Counted from the first letter of the stretch, positions 9,884-18,756 are shown. The stretch is DNA of 64,000 nucleotides from Novilysobacter selenitireducens (GCF_020026895.1 NZ_JAINZW010000005.1:62001-126000), one strand, 5' to 3'. Notes: generated from the letters alone by a model not told the origin. Program-made: numbers and translations.

Positions 9884-10387
9884 TCAGCCGGTGGGTGCCA
9901 GCGGCCCGGACAGGCGCGCCATCAGGTGCGCATCGACGAACCGGCCGTCGCGCCAGGCGTAGCCGCGCGCCGTGCCCTCGTGGACGAAGCCACAGGCCTC
10001 GTACAGCGCGATGGCCGCGGCGTTGTCGGTGTAGACCTCCAGCTCGATCCGGTGCACCGCCAGCCAGCCCTCGCACAGGTCGATGGCGGCCTGCAGCAGG
10101 GCCCGGCCGACCCCGCAGCCGCGCGCGGTCTCCGACACCGCCATGCCGACGTTGGCCACGTGCCGGCGCCGGGGGCGGGCGTGGCTGGCGATGCCGATCT
10201 GGCCGAGGATTTCGTCGCCCTCGCACGCGACCAGGCTGTGGAAGTGTTCGTCGGTCCCGCCCAGCCGCTTTTCCCACAGCGCGCGCGACGGATGCGGCAG
10301 TTGCAGCGTGGAGGCGTAGTTGCTGGGCTGGGCGTAGATCGCGCGGACGGCGTCGATGTCGCCGGGCCCGCTGTGGCGGATGTGCAT
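9884..10387 (-). CDS. GNAT family N-acetyltransferase
   Basis: The 167-residue protein begins MHIRHSGPGDIDAVRAIY, the usual GNAT beta1-alpha1 start. The acetyl-CoA pyrophosphate loop follows (ETARGCGVGRALLQAAID, the Q/RxxGxG/A pattern) and then the VYTDNAAAIALYEACGFVHEG stretch of motif B. A longer in-frame start 22 codons upstream would add a basic, non-homologous tail; the ATG at 10387 has GGGAG 7 bp before it and is preferred. The enzyme class acetylates an amine of a small molecule or protein; the substrate is unknown. It resembles YhhY/PhnO-type acetyltransferases. Confidence 0.85.
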   Translation of the reverse strand: MHIRHSGPGDIDAVRAIYAQPSNYASTLQLPHPSRALWEKRLGGTDEHFHSLVACEGDEILGQIGIASHARPRRRHVANVGMAVSETARGCGVGRALLQAAIDLCEGWLAVHRIELEVYTDNAAAIALYEACGFVHEGTARGYAWRDGRFVDAHLMARLSGPLAPTG

Positions 10388-10548
10388 GGGTGGCTCCCGG
10401 GCCGGCTGATGTGCCGGCCACCGCAGCGTGCCCCGTCGCGCGGCGGCCGGCAATGCCTGCTGCAGCGCCAGTCCCAGCGCCTGCGATGCCGAAGCGGCAC
10501 ACTGGCGCCCGGCCGGGGCTCCCCGGCAATGATCCGGAGGAAACCCGC

Positions 10549-11145
10549 ATGGAGCAGGCCCTGTACCTGGTGCTCGGCGCCGCGCTGACCTGGGCGTTCT
10601 ATTTCGTCCAGCGGCGGGTGGAGCGCCGCCCCGACATGGAAGCCATCGATCGCCACGAGAAGCTGCTCGCGCTCAAGCAGGGGCTGGAGCGTGCGGACGT
10701 TTCGCTGGACGACCTGCGGCGCTTCGAAGCGCGGTTGATCGGCCAGGCCGAAACCGCCGCGCGCATCGCCGACCGCTACTTCACCCAGGCCGAGCACGTG
10801 GCCCGGCAGGTCGCGGTCGACGACATCAGCGACGCGCAGATGCAGGCGCGTGCGGTGCAGGCGTTCGAGGCCGCCGATGCGCGGTTGCGCGCGCTGGTCG
10901 CGCACCTGCGCACGCAGCTCGATGGCGAGGCGCTGGCAACGTTCGAACACGCGCATGCCACCTGGCTGGAACTGCGCGAACGCTACGCCGCCTTCATCGC
11001 CGCCAGTTACGCCGGCGGTGGTATCCGTCCACTGATCCACGCGGTGACGCTGGAAGGCATCACGCTGGGCTGGATTGCGGAACTGGAAACGCAGCTGGGC
11101 AACGGCGAGGACGACATCGAAGGCGACGACCTCGTCGAGACGTGA
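10549..11145 (+). CDS. Membrane-anchored protein with a cysteine-less LprI/DUF1311-like C-terminus
   Basis: The 198-residue protein has one N-terminal membrane helix (LYLVLGAALTWAFYFVQRR), then a long charged helical region to about residue 110. The C-terminal part (residues 120-185) matches the LprI/DUF1311 layout: helix, WLELRERYAAF, a GGG turn (SYAGGGIRPLIHAVTLEGIT), then W-I-A-E-L. The two Cys that normally bridge this fold are replaced by Ala and Val. A strong ribosome binding site (ggagga) sits 8 bp before the ATG. LprI-like proteins inhibit lysozyme in some bacteria; loss of the disulphide and the N-in helix suggest a cytoplasmic domain with another role. No clear operon partner. Confidence 0.65.
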   Translation: MEQALYLVLGAALTWAFYFVQRRVERRPDMEAIDRHEKLLALKQGLERADVSLDDLRRFEARLIGQAETAARIADRYFTQAEHVARQVAVDDISDAQMQARAVQAFEAADARLRALVAHLRTQLDGEALATFEHAHATWLELRERYAAFIAASYAGGGIRPLIHAVTLEGITLGWIAELETQLGNGEDDIEGDDLVET

Positions 11146-11243
11146 GCCGTTGCGTCGCTACCGCCACGCGTGGCCTTCCGGTCACCCGGTGACGGCGCGG
11201 GACTTGTTACGGTAGCCGGCCCCATTCGTAGCAAGGAGTTTCC

Positions 11244-11786
11244 ATGTCCGTGACCGCCAAGGAAGTCGTCGATTTCTGGCGCGATGCCGGCCCCGAGCGC
11301 TGGTTCGCCAAGGACGAGACGTTCGACGACATGTGCGAGATGGCCTTCGGCGACGCCTCCGACGACGCGGTCGCCGGTGGCATGGAGGACTGGGAGTCGG
11401 ATGCCGAGGGCGCGCTGGCGCTGGTGATCCTGCTCGACCAGATCCCGCGCAACACCCACCGCGACAGCGCCAAGGCCTACGCCGGTGATGAACGCGCGCG
11501 GCGCGTGGCCGATGCCGCGATCCAGAACGGCTTCGACGTGCAGGTCGCGCCGGAGCTGCAGCGCTTCTTCTACATCCCGTTCATGCATTCCGAATCGCTG
11601 GAGGACCAGCAGCGCTCGGTCGAACTCAACAGCGCGTCCGGCGATGCCGACTCGGCCAAGTGGGCGCAGCACCACCACGACATCATCGAGCGTTTCGGCC
11701 GCTTCCCACATCGCAACGCGCTGCTGGGACGCGAGAGCACCGACGAGGAGAAGGCGTTCCTGGCCGAAGGCGGCTTCGGCAGCTGA
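11244..11786 (+). CDS. DUF924 family protein
   Basis: The 180-residue protein shows the DUF924 signatures: VVDFWRDAGPERWFAKDETFD at the start, ALALVILLDQIPRNTHRDSAKAY in the middle, and FFYIPFMHSESLEDQQRSV, then RFGRFPHRNALLGRESTDEE at the end. The fold is an all-helical TPR-like barrel and the function is unknown. Length is normal for the family. The start has AAGGAG 7 bp upstream. It is monocistronic and convergent with the glutaredoxin fusion gene, with a hairpin-rich repeat between them. Confidence 0.88.
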   Translation: MSVTAKEVVDFWRDAGPERWFAKDETFDDMCEMAFGDASDDAVAGGMEDWESDAEGALALVILLDQIPRNTHRDSAKAYAGDERARRVADAAIQNGFDVQVAPELQRFFYIPFMHSESLEDQQRSVELNSASGDADSAKWAQHHHDIIERFGRFPHRNALLGRESTDEEKAFLAEGGFGS

Positions 11787-11810
11787 TTCCTGAGGAGCGC
11801 GCTCTTAAAG

Positions 11811-11945
11811 CCCCTCTCCTGATGGGAGAGGGGTTGGGGTGAGGGTTCGGCGGAGTCAGCGAAAGCTGATCATCCGTCGCTTCTCCGAACCCTCATCCGT
11901 CACTTCGCTTTCCTTCTCCCGGCGGGAGAAGGAAAGCGGAGAAAC
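11811..11945. repeat. Inverted repeat between convergent genes (CCCTCTCC family)
   Basis: The left end cccctctcctgatgggagag-gggttggggtgagggttcgg is answered by ccgaaccctcatccg and a second hairpin ccttctcccggcgggagaagg on the right. It lies between the DUF924 stop and the glutaredoxin-fusion stop and would work as a two-way terminator. Confidence 0.7.
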
Positions 11946-11949
11946 CCGA

Positions 11950-12888
11950 TCAGTACTGCGCCAGCGACGTATCGACGTCCTTGGCCCACGCATCGATCCC
12001 GCCCGTCACGTTGAATACCCGGGTGAAGCCCAGGCCGCGGAAATGCTCGGCCGCCTGCGCGCTGCGCTGGCCGTGGTGGCACAGGAACGCCAGCGGCGTG
12101 TCCTTCGGCAGCGCTTCCAGCTTCTCCAGCCCGGCATTGCCTTCCAGCGTTTCGAACGGCGCGTTGACCGACGCCATCGCGCGCTCCTCGGCCGGGCGCA
12201 CGTCCACCAGCGTCAACTCGCCGGCCTGCACGCGCGCGGCGGCATCGCCGGCGCTGATCGCCTGCACCTTGGGCGGTGCATTCGGGTTCTCGATCACCAG
12301 GCCGCGGCCGCGTGCATCGTCGACCCAGTCGATCGACAGCCCGCGCGCACGACGCGCGCTGGCGGCGTCGAACTGCACGCGCACGCCGTCGACTTCGGCG
12401 GCGATGGCGTTGGTGTCCAGCGGGGCGAGCGCGAGCTTGGCGGTGTAGCGGCGGTCGATCTCCAGCGACACCGCGAACTGGCCCTGCGCCGAGGCGCCGG
12501 CCACCGACTCGCGCAGCATCTTCGCCGCGGCCGGGGTGATGGTGATCTCCGGCGGCGTGCGGTCCGGCGGCGGCAGGCCGAGCGCCGCGTTGAGCTCACC
12601 GCTGGCGGCCATCTGGCTGATGATGTCGCTGCCACCGAAGAGTTCGCCGCCGATGTACAGCTGCGGGATCGTCGGCCACTGGCCGTACACCTTGATGCCT
12701 TCGCGGATCTCCGGGTCCGACAGCACGTCGACGTGCGCGTACTCCACGTCCAGCGCGTCCAGCGCGCCCGCCGCCTTGGCCGAAAACCCGCATTGCGGCG
12801 CCTGCGGCTGGCCCTTCATGAACAGCACGACGTGGTTGTCGCGCAGCAGGGTTTCGATACGGGTCTGCAGGGTGGGGTCGAGCGACAT
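11950..12888 (-). CDS. Grx4-type monothiol glutaredoxin fused to an A-type-carrier-like domain and a rhodanese
   Basis: Three domains are visible in 312 residues. Residues 1-105 are a monothiol glutaredoxin with the CGFS motif at Cys33, WPTIPQLYIGGELFGGSD and the other glutathione/Fe-S binding residues. Residues about 112-208 align with IscA/HesB carriers (ITITPAAAKMLRE ... VDGVRVQFD ... GLVIENPNAP) but none of the three cluster-binding Cys is present. Residues 215-312 are a rhodanese with LCHHGQRS, Cys270 in the active loop. Grx4 proteins pass [2Fe-2S] clusters with BolA or A-type partners, so the fusion suggests an Fe-S assembly or sulfur-delivery role. It is monocistronic with a TACAAT-type -10 upstream. 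Confidence 0.88.
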   Translation of the reverse strand: MSLDPTLQTRIETLLRDNHVVLFMKGQPQAPQCGFSAKAAGALDALDVEYAHVDVLSDPEIREGIKVYGQWPTIPQLYIGGELFGGSDIISQMAASGELNAALGLPPPDRTPPEITITPAAAKMLRESVAGASAQGQFAVSLEIDRRYTAKLALAPLDTNAIAAEVDGVRVQFDAASARRARGLSIDWVDDARGRGLVIENPNAPPKVQAISAGDAAARVQAGELTLVDVRPAEERAMASVNAPFETLEGNAGLEKLEALPKDTPLAFLCHHGQRSAQAAEHFRGLGFTRVFNVTGGIDAWAKDVDTSLAQY

Positions 12889-12919
12889 GACGGAGATCCG
12901 GTAACAACGTGGGGCGTGG

Positions 12920-12925
12920 ATTGTA
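12920..12925 (-). promoter_or_regulatory. Possible -10 box of the glutaredoxin-fusion gene
   Basis: TACAAT on the minus strand lies 31 bp before the start codon at 12888. No good -35 hexamer is seen at the right spacing, so this is only a candidate. Confidence 0.35.
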
Positions 12926-12990
12926 CGCCCGGTGACCTGAGCGACCGCTGGCGCGCGGCCCCGACCCGGCGCGGTGGCATCATCGACGCC

Positions 12991-13830
12991 ATGCCCGACG
13001 CCCCGTCCCCCGACCTGCCCGCCGACCCGCACCGTCCGCCGCGCCGGCCGCATGCCTGGGCGTGGGTGTTCGGCGCATCGCAGGTGGTGCTGGTGGCGGC
13101 GTGGTGGCAGTGGGGGTGGCGCGTCGGCGTGCCGCTGCTCTTCCTGACCCACGGCGCGCTGGTGTGGGGCACGCTGTGGCCGGCCTCGCGCCTGTTCGGG
13201 CCGGTGCTGACCCGGCTGCCCACCCGCGACCGCGTCGCCTGGCTGACGATCGACGACGGCCCGTCCGACGACACCGCGACGATGCTGGATCTTCTGGATG
13301 CGCACGGCGCGCGCGCCACGTTCTTTCTCGTGGCCGATCGCGCTGCAGCCCGGCCGGACGCGGTGCGCGAGATCGTCCGGCGCGGCCACACCGTCGGCAA
13401 CCACAGCGCCGCGCACCCCTCGGCGTGGTTCTGGGCGCTGCCGCCGGCCCGCATGCGCGCGGAGATCGACCGTGGCCAGGCGGTCCTGGGCGAACTGGCC
13501 GGCGCGCCGCCGCGCTGGTTCCGCGCCGTGGTCGGGATGGCGAATCCGTTCGTGCATGCGCCGCTGCGCCGCCACGGACTGGCGCGGGTCGGCTGGAGCG
13601 CCCGCGGCTTCGACGCGGTGGCCGCCGACCCGGCCGCGGTGGTCGCGCGGATCGAGCGTGGCCTGAAGCCCGGCGCGATCGTGCTGCTGCACGAGGGCGC
13701 GGGCCACGGCCGCAACGTCGAGATCCTCACCCTGCTGCTGCAGCGGCTGGACGCGCTGGGCTATCGCGCGGTGCTGCCGGAGCAGCTGGCCGTTGCGCAG
13801 GTTCGCGAGGCAGTCGTCGATCCGGGCTGA
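12991..13830 (+). CDS. Polysaccharide deacetylase (NodB domain), membrane-anchored
   Basis: The 279-residue protein has a short Pro/Arg-rich N-terminus, two membrane segments (about 22-40 and 46-64) and a NodB domain. Motif 1 is WLTIDDGPSDDT (Asp88 base, Asp89 metal) and motif 2 is HTVGNHSAAHP (His138, His142 metal). GAIVLLHEGAGHG near residue 228 is the motif-5 leucine/His stretch. The enzyme would remove N-acetyl groups from an envelope or exported sugar polymer, facing the periplasm. The start is the ATG just before the PDAPSPDLP segment; there is no good ribosome binding site. A longer reading frame continues far upstream antisense to the glutaredoxin gene and is not real. Confidence 0.85.
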   Translation: MPDAPSPDLPADPHRPPRRPHAWAWVFGASQVVLVAAWWQWGWRVGVPLLFLTHGALVWGTLWPASRLFGPVLTRLPTRDRVAWLTIDDGPSDDTATMLDLLDAHGARATFFLVADRAAARPDAVREIVRRGHTVGNHSAAHPSAWFWALPPARMRAEIDRGQAVLGELAGAPPRWFRAVVGMANPFVHAPLRRHGLARVGWSARGFDAVAADPAAVVARIERGLKPGAIVLLHEGAGHGRNVEILTLLLQRLDALGYRAVLPEQLAVAQVREAVVDPG

Positions 13831-13904
13831 TGCAGGGCGTGTCTTCCGCCACGGCGTCGCACGGATAAAGGCCGGGCACACATCGAAGGATCGCTTTTTT
13901 AGCT

Positions 13905-13988
13905 CGTCATTCCCGCGAAGGCGGGAACCCAGCGACTTACTGCAGCTGGAGCCAGGTCACGGGCTTCCCGCCTGCGCGGGAATGACGG
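13905..13988. repeat. Dispersed inverted repeat of the GTCATTCCCGCG type
   Basis: The outer ends cgtcattcccgcgaaggcgg-gaaccc and ttcccgcctgcgcgggaatgacgg are inverted copies, each a small hairpin. It lies in the 277-bp gap between the deacetylase and the S9 protease; I see no gene or clear promoter in the rest of that gap. Confidence 0.75.
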
Positions 13989-14107
13989 ACCGAAGTTGCG
14001 TCGGTTGCCGAAGGGCAGGGGTGACCGTCCTTCCGATACCGCCCTGTCCCGCGGATATGCGAAAGTCCGCCGACCCCGTTGCGCCCACCGCCCCCGGACC
14101 CCATCCC

Positions 14108-16330
14108 ATGAAGCCCACGCTGCTGCTTGCGACGCTGATGACCCTGACTTCGACCGCCACCGCCCAGACCTTGCTCACCCCACCGGACGCCGAGCGCCGC
14201 CCGCACGTGGTCAAGGCCCCGCACGGCGCCGAGCGCAACGACGAGTACTACTGGCTGCGCGACGACGCCCGCAAGGCGCCGGACATGCTGGCCTACCTCA
14301 ACGCCGAGAACGCCTACGCCGACGCGGTGATGGCGCCGCTCAAGCCGCTGGAGGATGCGCTGTACGAGGAGATCGTCGGGCGCATCAAGCAGGACGACAG
14401 CTCGGTGCCGTACCGCGAGCGCGGCTGGTGGTACTACAGCCGCTTCCAGACCGGCCAGGACTACCCGATCTATGCCCGTCGCCGCGATGGCGATGGCGTC
14501 GACGCCGTGTCCATCCAGGCCGCCAACGACGCCGGCAATTTCGAAGGCGAGCAGGTGCTGCTGGACGTCAACACGATGGCCGCCGACAAGGACTACTTCA
14601 GCGTCGGCGACTGGGAAGTCAGCCAGGACAACCGACTGCTGGCGTGGGCCGAGGACGACGTCGGCCGCCGCCAGTACGTCATCCGCATCAAGAACCTCGA
14701 GACCGGCGAGGTCCACACCGACCGCATCGAGGGCGTGTCCGCCAACCTGGTGTGGGCCGACGACAACCGCACGCTGTTCTATGTCGAGAACGACCCGGAA
14801 ACCCTGCTCACCGTACGGGTGAAGAAGCACGTGCTGGGCACGCCGGCGAGCGACGACGCGCTCGTGTACGAGGAACGCGACGACAGCTTCTACATGGGCA
14901 TCGGCCGCACCCGCGACGACCGCTACATCTGCATCGGCGTGGAAAGCACGGTGTCGAGCGAGATGCGCTGCGCGCCGGCGGCCGGTCCGGGCGAGTTCAC
15001 CGTGCTGGCGCCGCGCCAGCGGGACGTCGAGTACGACGCCGACCACCACGGCGGCCGCTGGGTGATCCGCACCAACGCACCGGGCGCCGACGGCGTGGCG
15101 GCGAAGAACTTCAAGATTGTGACCGCGCCCAGCGACGCCACCTCGCGCGCCCAGTGGCAGGACTGGGTGGCGCACGACCCTAACGTATTCATCGACGGCT
15201 TCGAGCTGTTCGACGGCTTCACCGCGGTGGCCGAGCGCTCCGGGGGCCTGGAGCGCCTGCGCCTGCTGCGCGGCGCGCCGGGCACCGCGGATGCATCCCA
15301 CGATTACGTCAAGGTGGACGAGCCGGCGTACTCGATCGGCCTGTCCACCAACGCCGAGCCCGACACCGACTGGCTGCGCTACAGCTACACCTCGATGACC
15401 ACGCCGGCGACGACCTATGAGCTCAACATCGCCACCGGCGAGCGCCGCCAGCTCAAGCAGCAGCCGGTGATCGGCTACGACCCGTCCAAATACGAAACCG
15501 AGCGCCTGTGGGCGACCGCGCGCGACGGCACGAAGATCCCGGTGTCGCTGGTCTACCGCAAGGGCTACCAGAAGGACGGCACCGCCGCGCTGCTGCAGTA
15601 CGCCTACGGCAGCTACGGCAACTCGATCGACCCGACCTTCAACCTGCCGGCGGTCAGCCTGCTCGACCGCGGCGTGGTCTACGCCATCGCGCACATCCGC
15701 GGCGGCCAGGAGATGGGCCGCGCGTGGTACGACGCCGGCAAGCTGCTCAACAAGAAGAACACCTTCACCGACTTCATCGACGTGACCCGCTTCCTGGTGG
15801 AGCAGGGCGTGGCCGCGCCCGACCGCGTGGCGGCCTACGGCGGCAGCGCCGGCGGCCTGCTGATGGGCGCGATCGCCAACATGGCCCCCGACGACTACCG
15901 CGTGATCCTGTCGCAGGTGCCGTTCGTGGACGTGGTCACCACCATGCTCGACGCCAGCATCCCGCTGACCACCAACGAGTACGACGAGTGGGGCAACCCC
16001 GAGGACAGGCAGTACTACGACTACATGCTGTCGTACTCGCCCTACGACAACCTGACCGCGCAGGCGTACCCGGCGACGTTCGTCGGCACCGGGCTGTGGG
16101 ATTCGCAGGTGCAGTACTGGGAGCCGGCCAAGTACGTGGCCAAGCTGCGCGACGTGAATACCGGCACCGAGCCGGTCGTGTTCCGCACCAACATGGATGC
16201 CGGCCATGGCGGCAAGTCAGGCCGCTTCCGCCGGTATCGGGAGATGGCGGAGATGTACGCCTTCGCGCTGGACCGGCTGGGGGTGGCGGATGCCACGTCC
16301 ACGCCGGCGCCGGGCGCGAAGGCGGACTGA
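14108..16330 (+). CDS. S9A family oligopeptidase B-like protease with a signal peptide
   Basis: The 740-residue protein has the prolyl-oligopeptidase layout: an N-terminal part with EYYWLRDDARKAPDMLAYLNAENAY, a seven-bladed propeller to about residue 440, and an alpha/beta-hydrolase domain. The catalytic triad is Ser580 in GGSAGG, Asp665 in LWDSQVQYWEP and His700 in DAGHGGKSG. Oligopeptidase B cleaves after Arg/Lys in short peptides and is usually a cytoplasmic protein of about 690 residues. Here the ATG at 14108 gives a signal peptide (MKPTLLLATLMTLTSTATAQ), so this form is exported. A longer in-frame start lies in repeat DNA and is rejected. Confidence 0.9.
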   Translation: MKPTLLLATLMTLTSTATAQTLLTPPDAERRPHVVKAPHGAERNDEYYWLRDDARKAPDMLAYLNAENAYADAVMAPLKPLEDALYEEIVGRIKQDDSSVPYRERGWWYYSRFQTGQDYPIYARRRDGDGVDAVSIQAANDAGNFEGEQVLLDVNTMAADKDYFSVGDWEVSQDNRLLAWAEDDVGRRQYVIRIKNLETGEVHTDRIEGVSANLVWADDNRTLFYVENDPETLLTVRVKKHVLGTPASDDALVYEERDDSFYMGIGRTRDDRYICIGVESTVSSEMRCAPAAGPGEFTVLAPRQRDVEYDADHHGGRWVIRTNAPGADGVAAKNFKIVTAPSDATSRAQWQDWVAHDPNVFIDGFELFDGFTAVAERSGGLERLRLLRGAPGTADASHDYVKVDEPAYSIGLSTNAEPDTDWLRYSYTSMTTPATTYELNIATGERRQLKQQPVIGYDPSKYETERLWATARDGTKIPVSLVYRKGYQKDGTAALLQYAYGSYGNSIDPTFNLPAVSLLDRGVVYAIAHIRGGQEMGRAWYDAGKLLNKKNTFTDFIDVTRFLVEQGVAAPDRVAAYGGSAGGLLMGAIANMAPDDYRVILSQVPFVDVVTTMLDASIPLTTNEYDEWGNPEDRQYYDYMLSYSPYDNLTAQAYPATFVGTGLWDSQVQYWEPAKYVAKLRDVNTGTEPVVFRTNMDAGHGGKSGRFRRYREMAEMYAFALDRLGVADATSTPAPGAKAD

Positions 16331-16463
16331 CGCCGCCACGCGCCATTCTCCTCGTCGTTACTGGGCGCAGTGAAGGATCTGCTTTCCGCTTGAGTAAACG
16401 AAGCGCGAGCGCAGGTTCCTCTCTGCACCCGGGATGGCATCGAATGGCAGGCGTGCCGCTGGC

Positions 16464-16865
16464 ATGAGTCGACACGATCCGGACACCGCGCATGCGCCCG
16501 TCCGTTTCCGTTGGGCGTGGTGGTTGCTGGCCTACGGCGCGCTCGCCCTGGGCGTGATCGGCGTGGTGCTGCCGGGGCTGCCGACCGTCCCGTTCATCCT
16601 GCTGTCGGCGTATGCCGCCGCGCGCGGCTCGCGGCGCCTGCACCTCTGGCTGCTGGGGCACCCGCGGTTCGGCCCGATGATCCACGACTGGCAGGCGCAC
16701 GGCGCCGTCGCGCGGCGCTCCAAGGTGCTCGCCATCGGCACCATGGTGCTGTGCGCGGCGGTGATGCTCCTGACGGCCCCGCGCATGTGGATGGCCGCGA
16801 CCGGCACCGCGATCATGGTGGTCGTCGGCATCTGGCTGTGGCACCGCCCCGAACCGCCGCGCTGA
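16464..16865 (+). CDS. DUF454 (YbaN-like) inner-membrane protein
   Basis: The 133-residue protein has the DUF454 core: WWLLAYGALALGVIGVVLPGLPTVPFILLSAYAAARGS, with the LPGLPTTPFxLL motif and the following arginine-rich SRRLHLWLLGHPRFG. A C-terminal pair of membrane helices ends the protein (about 84-125). Function is unknown; E. coli YbaN is similar in size. The ATG at 16464 is preferred over one 10 codons upstream because it removes a non-conserved tail, but neither has a clear ribosome binding site. Confidence 0.82.
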   Translation: MSRHDPDTAHAPVRFRWAWWLLAYGALALGVIGVVLPGLPTVPFILLSAYAAARGSRRLHLWLLGHPRFGPMIHDWQAHGAVARRSKVLAIGTMVLCAAVMLLTAPRMWMAATGTAIMVVVGIWLWHRPEPPR

Positions 16866-16890
16866 GCTACGCAGCCGCCGGCGCCGGGGC

Positions 16891-16896
16891 TACACT
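16891..16896 (+). promoter_or_regulatory. Possible -10 box of a leaderless lptM transcript
   Basis: TACACT ends 6 bp before the lptM ATG. With a normal -10 to start distance, transcription would begin at the A of the ATG. No Shine-Dalgarno sequence fits, which agrees with a leaderless mRNA. The -35 region is weak (tacgca at 17 bp spacing). Confidence 0.45.
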
Positions 16897-16902
16897 GCGG
16901 CG

Positions 16903-17208
16903 ATGGATATCCGCCCCGCATTGAACCTCCTCGCCCCGGCACTGCTGGCCCTTTCGCTGGCCGCCTGCGGCAACAAGGGCCCGCTGGTGCAGGCGCCCGC
17001 CGCCCCGGTAGATCCCGAACAGGCCCCGGCCACGCCGACCGGCGAAGTCCCGGTGGAGCTGGCCCCGGCCGAAGCCGACACCGACACTTCCGACGAGGTC
17101 GTGCAGGACGGCATGCTGATCAACGAGGACGAGGCCACCGACGATGCCGTCGAGCCGCCGGTCGACGACACGCCGCCCGACCCGACCGACGACGACGGGA
17201 ATGGCTGA
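16903..17208 (+). CDS. lptM: LptM (YifL) lipoprotein
   Basis: The 101-residue protein has a lipoprotein signal with lipobox LAAC (Cys22), immediately followed by GNKGPL, the hallmark of LptM/YifL, a small lipoprotein that helps the LPS translocon LptDE mature by assisting LptD disulphide formation in E. coli. The rest is a low-complexity Pro/Ala/Asp/Glu tail ending [14 protein letters not shown], longer than the E. coli tail. It overlaps dapF by 8 bp. The lptM-dapF-DUF484-xerC order is the ancestral gammaproteobacterial arrangement, which backs the call. Confidence 0.88.
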   Translation: MDIRPALNLLAPALLALSLAACGNKGPLVQAPAAPVDPEQAPATPTGEVPVELAPAEADTDTSDEVVQDGMLINEDEATDDAVEPPVDDTPPDPTDDDGNG

Positions 17209-18061
17209 CCAGACGACCGCGTCGGGTACTGCCGTACTGCGTTTCAGCAAGATGCACGGTGCGGGCAACGACTTCGTCGTGCTCGACCTGCGCGGCGGAC
17301 GATCCGCGCCGACACCGCAACTGTGCCGCGCGCTGGCCGATCGCCACACCGGCGTCGGCTGCGACCAGATCCTGACGATCGAGGACGCGCCGGCCCCCGG
17401 CGTGGTCGCCGCGTACCGCATCTGGAACAGCGACGGCAGCGTCGCGGGGCAGTGCGGCAATGGCGCGCGCTGCGTTGCCGCCTGGCTGGTGCGTGATGGC
17501 GCGGCGGGCGAGGGCGACTTCGTACTCGCCAGCCCGGCCGGCCGCCACGGCGTGCAACGGCTGGACGATGACCGCTACCGCATCGCGATGGGCGTGCCGG
17601 ACTTCGACCCGGCGCACATCCCGCTCACGGGTTTCGACGCGGCCGACAGCTACGCCCTGCAGTCCGACGGCGGCACGATTGCGTTTGGCGCGGTGTCCAT
17701 GGGCAACCCGCATGCGGTCATCGAGGTCGACGATATCGACACCGCGCCGGTCGAAGCGCTCGGGCGCTGGTTGCAGGCGCAACCGACGTTCCCGGACTCG
17801 GTCAACGTCGGCTTCGCACAGGTCACCGGCGAGGACCGCATCCGCCTGCGCGTGTTCGAGCGCGGCGTAGGCGAGACCCTGGCCTGCGGCAGCGGCGCCT
17901 GCGCGGCCGCGGCGGTGCTGAGGCGGCGTGGCCGCATCGCGCGTCGTGCGACGGTCGCGTTGCCCGGGGGCGATCTTGAAATCCACTGGCCGGACGATGC
18001 CGCGGGCATCACCATGGCCGGGCCGGTGGCATTCGTATTCGAAGGAGAGTGGTGGGCATGA
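17201..18061 (+). CDS. dapF: Diaminopimelate epimerase DapF
   Basis: The 286-residue enzyme interconverts LL- and meso-diaminopimelate for lysine and peptidoglycan synthesis. [15 protein letters not shown] (residues 15-29) is the family start. The two catalytic thiols are Cys85 in GQCGNGAR and Cys229 in [11 protein letters not shown]. The ATG at 17201 was chosen because it is 15 residues before the conserved FSKMHG and overlaps lptM by 8 bp; a start further upstream lies inside lptM. Its stop overlaps the next gene by 4 bp (ATGA). The assignment is certain. Confidence 0.97.
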   Translation: MADQTTASGTAVLRFSKMHGAGNDFVVLDLRGGRSAPTPQLCRALADRHTGVGCDQILTIEDAPAPGVVAAYRIWNSDGSVAGQCGNGARCVAAWLVRDGAAGEGDFVLASPAGRHGVQRLDDDRYRIAMGVPDFDPAHIPLTGFDAADSYALQSDGGTIAFGAVSMGNPHAVIEVDDIDTAPVEALGRWLQAQPTFPDSVNVGFAQVTGEDRIRLRVFERGVGETLACGSGACAAAAVLRRRGRIARRATVALPGGDLEIHWPDDAAGITMAGPVAFVFEGEWWA

Positions 18062-18732
18062 GCGATACACGCGAGGCGCTGGGCGCGCACGAAGTGGCGG
18101 CCTGGCTGCGGCGGCACCCGAAGTTCCTGCAGCAGTTCCCGGACCTGGCCATCACCCTGGTGGTGCCGCGCGACGAGGGCCCGGCCGCGTCGCTGGCCAG
18201 CTACCAGCTGGAGGTGCTGCGCGACAAGAACCGCGAGCTGACCCGCCGCCTGCACGAGCTGTTCGGCAACGCGCAGGAGAACGAGCGCCTGGCCGTGCGC
18301 ACCCACCAGCTGACCCTCGCGCTGATGCGCCAGCCCTCGCGCGCCGACGTGGTGCGGGCGATGGCGGCCACGCTGGCGGAGGACTTCAACGGCGACCTCG
18401 TGCGCATCGTGCTGTTCGAGGCCATCGACGGGCTGGGGGACGCCGACTGGCTGCAGGTGGTCGACGCCGGTGACGCGCGCCTGGCGCCGTTCGCCGACTG
18501 CCTGGCCGAGGGCGCGCCGCTGTGCGGCCGCCTGCAGCCGGCCAAGCACGACGTGCTCTATGGCGACCGCGCGCAGGACGTGCAATCCACCGCGCTGCTG
18601 CCGCTGCCGGGCCTGGGCCTGGTCGCGGTCGGCAGCGGCGATGCCAACCGGTTCTTCCCGGGCATGGGCACGCTGTTCCTGCGGATGATCGGCGAAGCGT
18701 TTGCCGCGGCCCTGGCGCGCGACGCGCGCTGA
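18058..18732 (+). CDS. DUF484 family protein
   Basis: The 224-residue protein has the DUF484 start, [29 protein letters not shown], followed by a coiled-coil stretch ([21 protein letters not shown]) and a GAF-like domain from about residue 90. It sits between dapF and xerC as in Pseudomonas and most xanthomonads. The role is unknown; the GAF-like fold suggests small-molecule sensing. The start is the ATG that overlaps the dapF stop, 10 bp after GGAG; GTG codons just upstream are alternatives. Confidence 0.88.
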   Translation: MSDTREALGAHEVAAWLRRHPKFLQQFPDLAITLVVPRDEGPAASLASYQLEVLRDKNRELTRRLHELFGNAQENERLAVRTHQLTLALMRQPSRADVVRAMAATLAEDFNGDLVRIVLFEAIDGLGDADWLQVVDAGDARLAPFADCLAEGAPLCGRLQPAKHDVLYGDRAQDVQSTALLPLPGLGLVAVGSGDANRFFPGMGTLFLRMIGEAFAAALARDAR

Positions 18733-18756
18733 GGCCGGGAACGCGCGGACACTCCA

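Noticed and set aside
13793-14107. Longer N-terminus for the S9 protease beginning inside the deacetylase gene
   Set aside because: The extension is encoded by a dispersed repeat and the end of the preceding gene, and it would bury the signal peptide.
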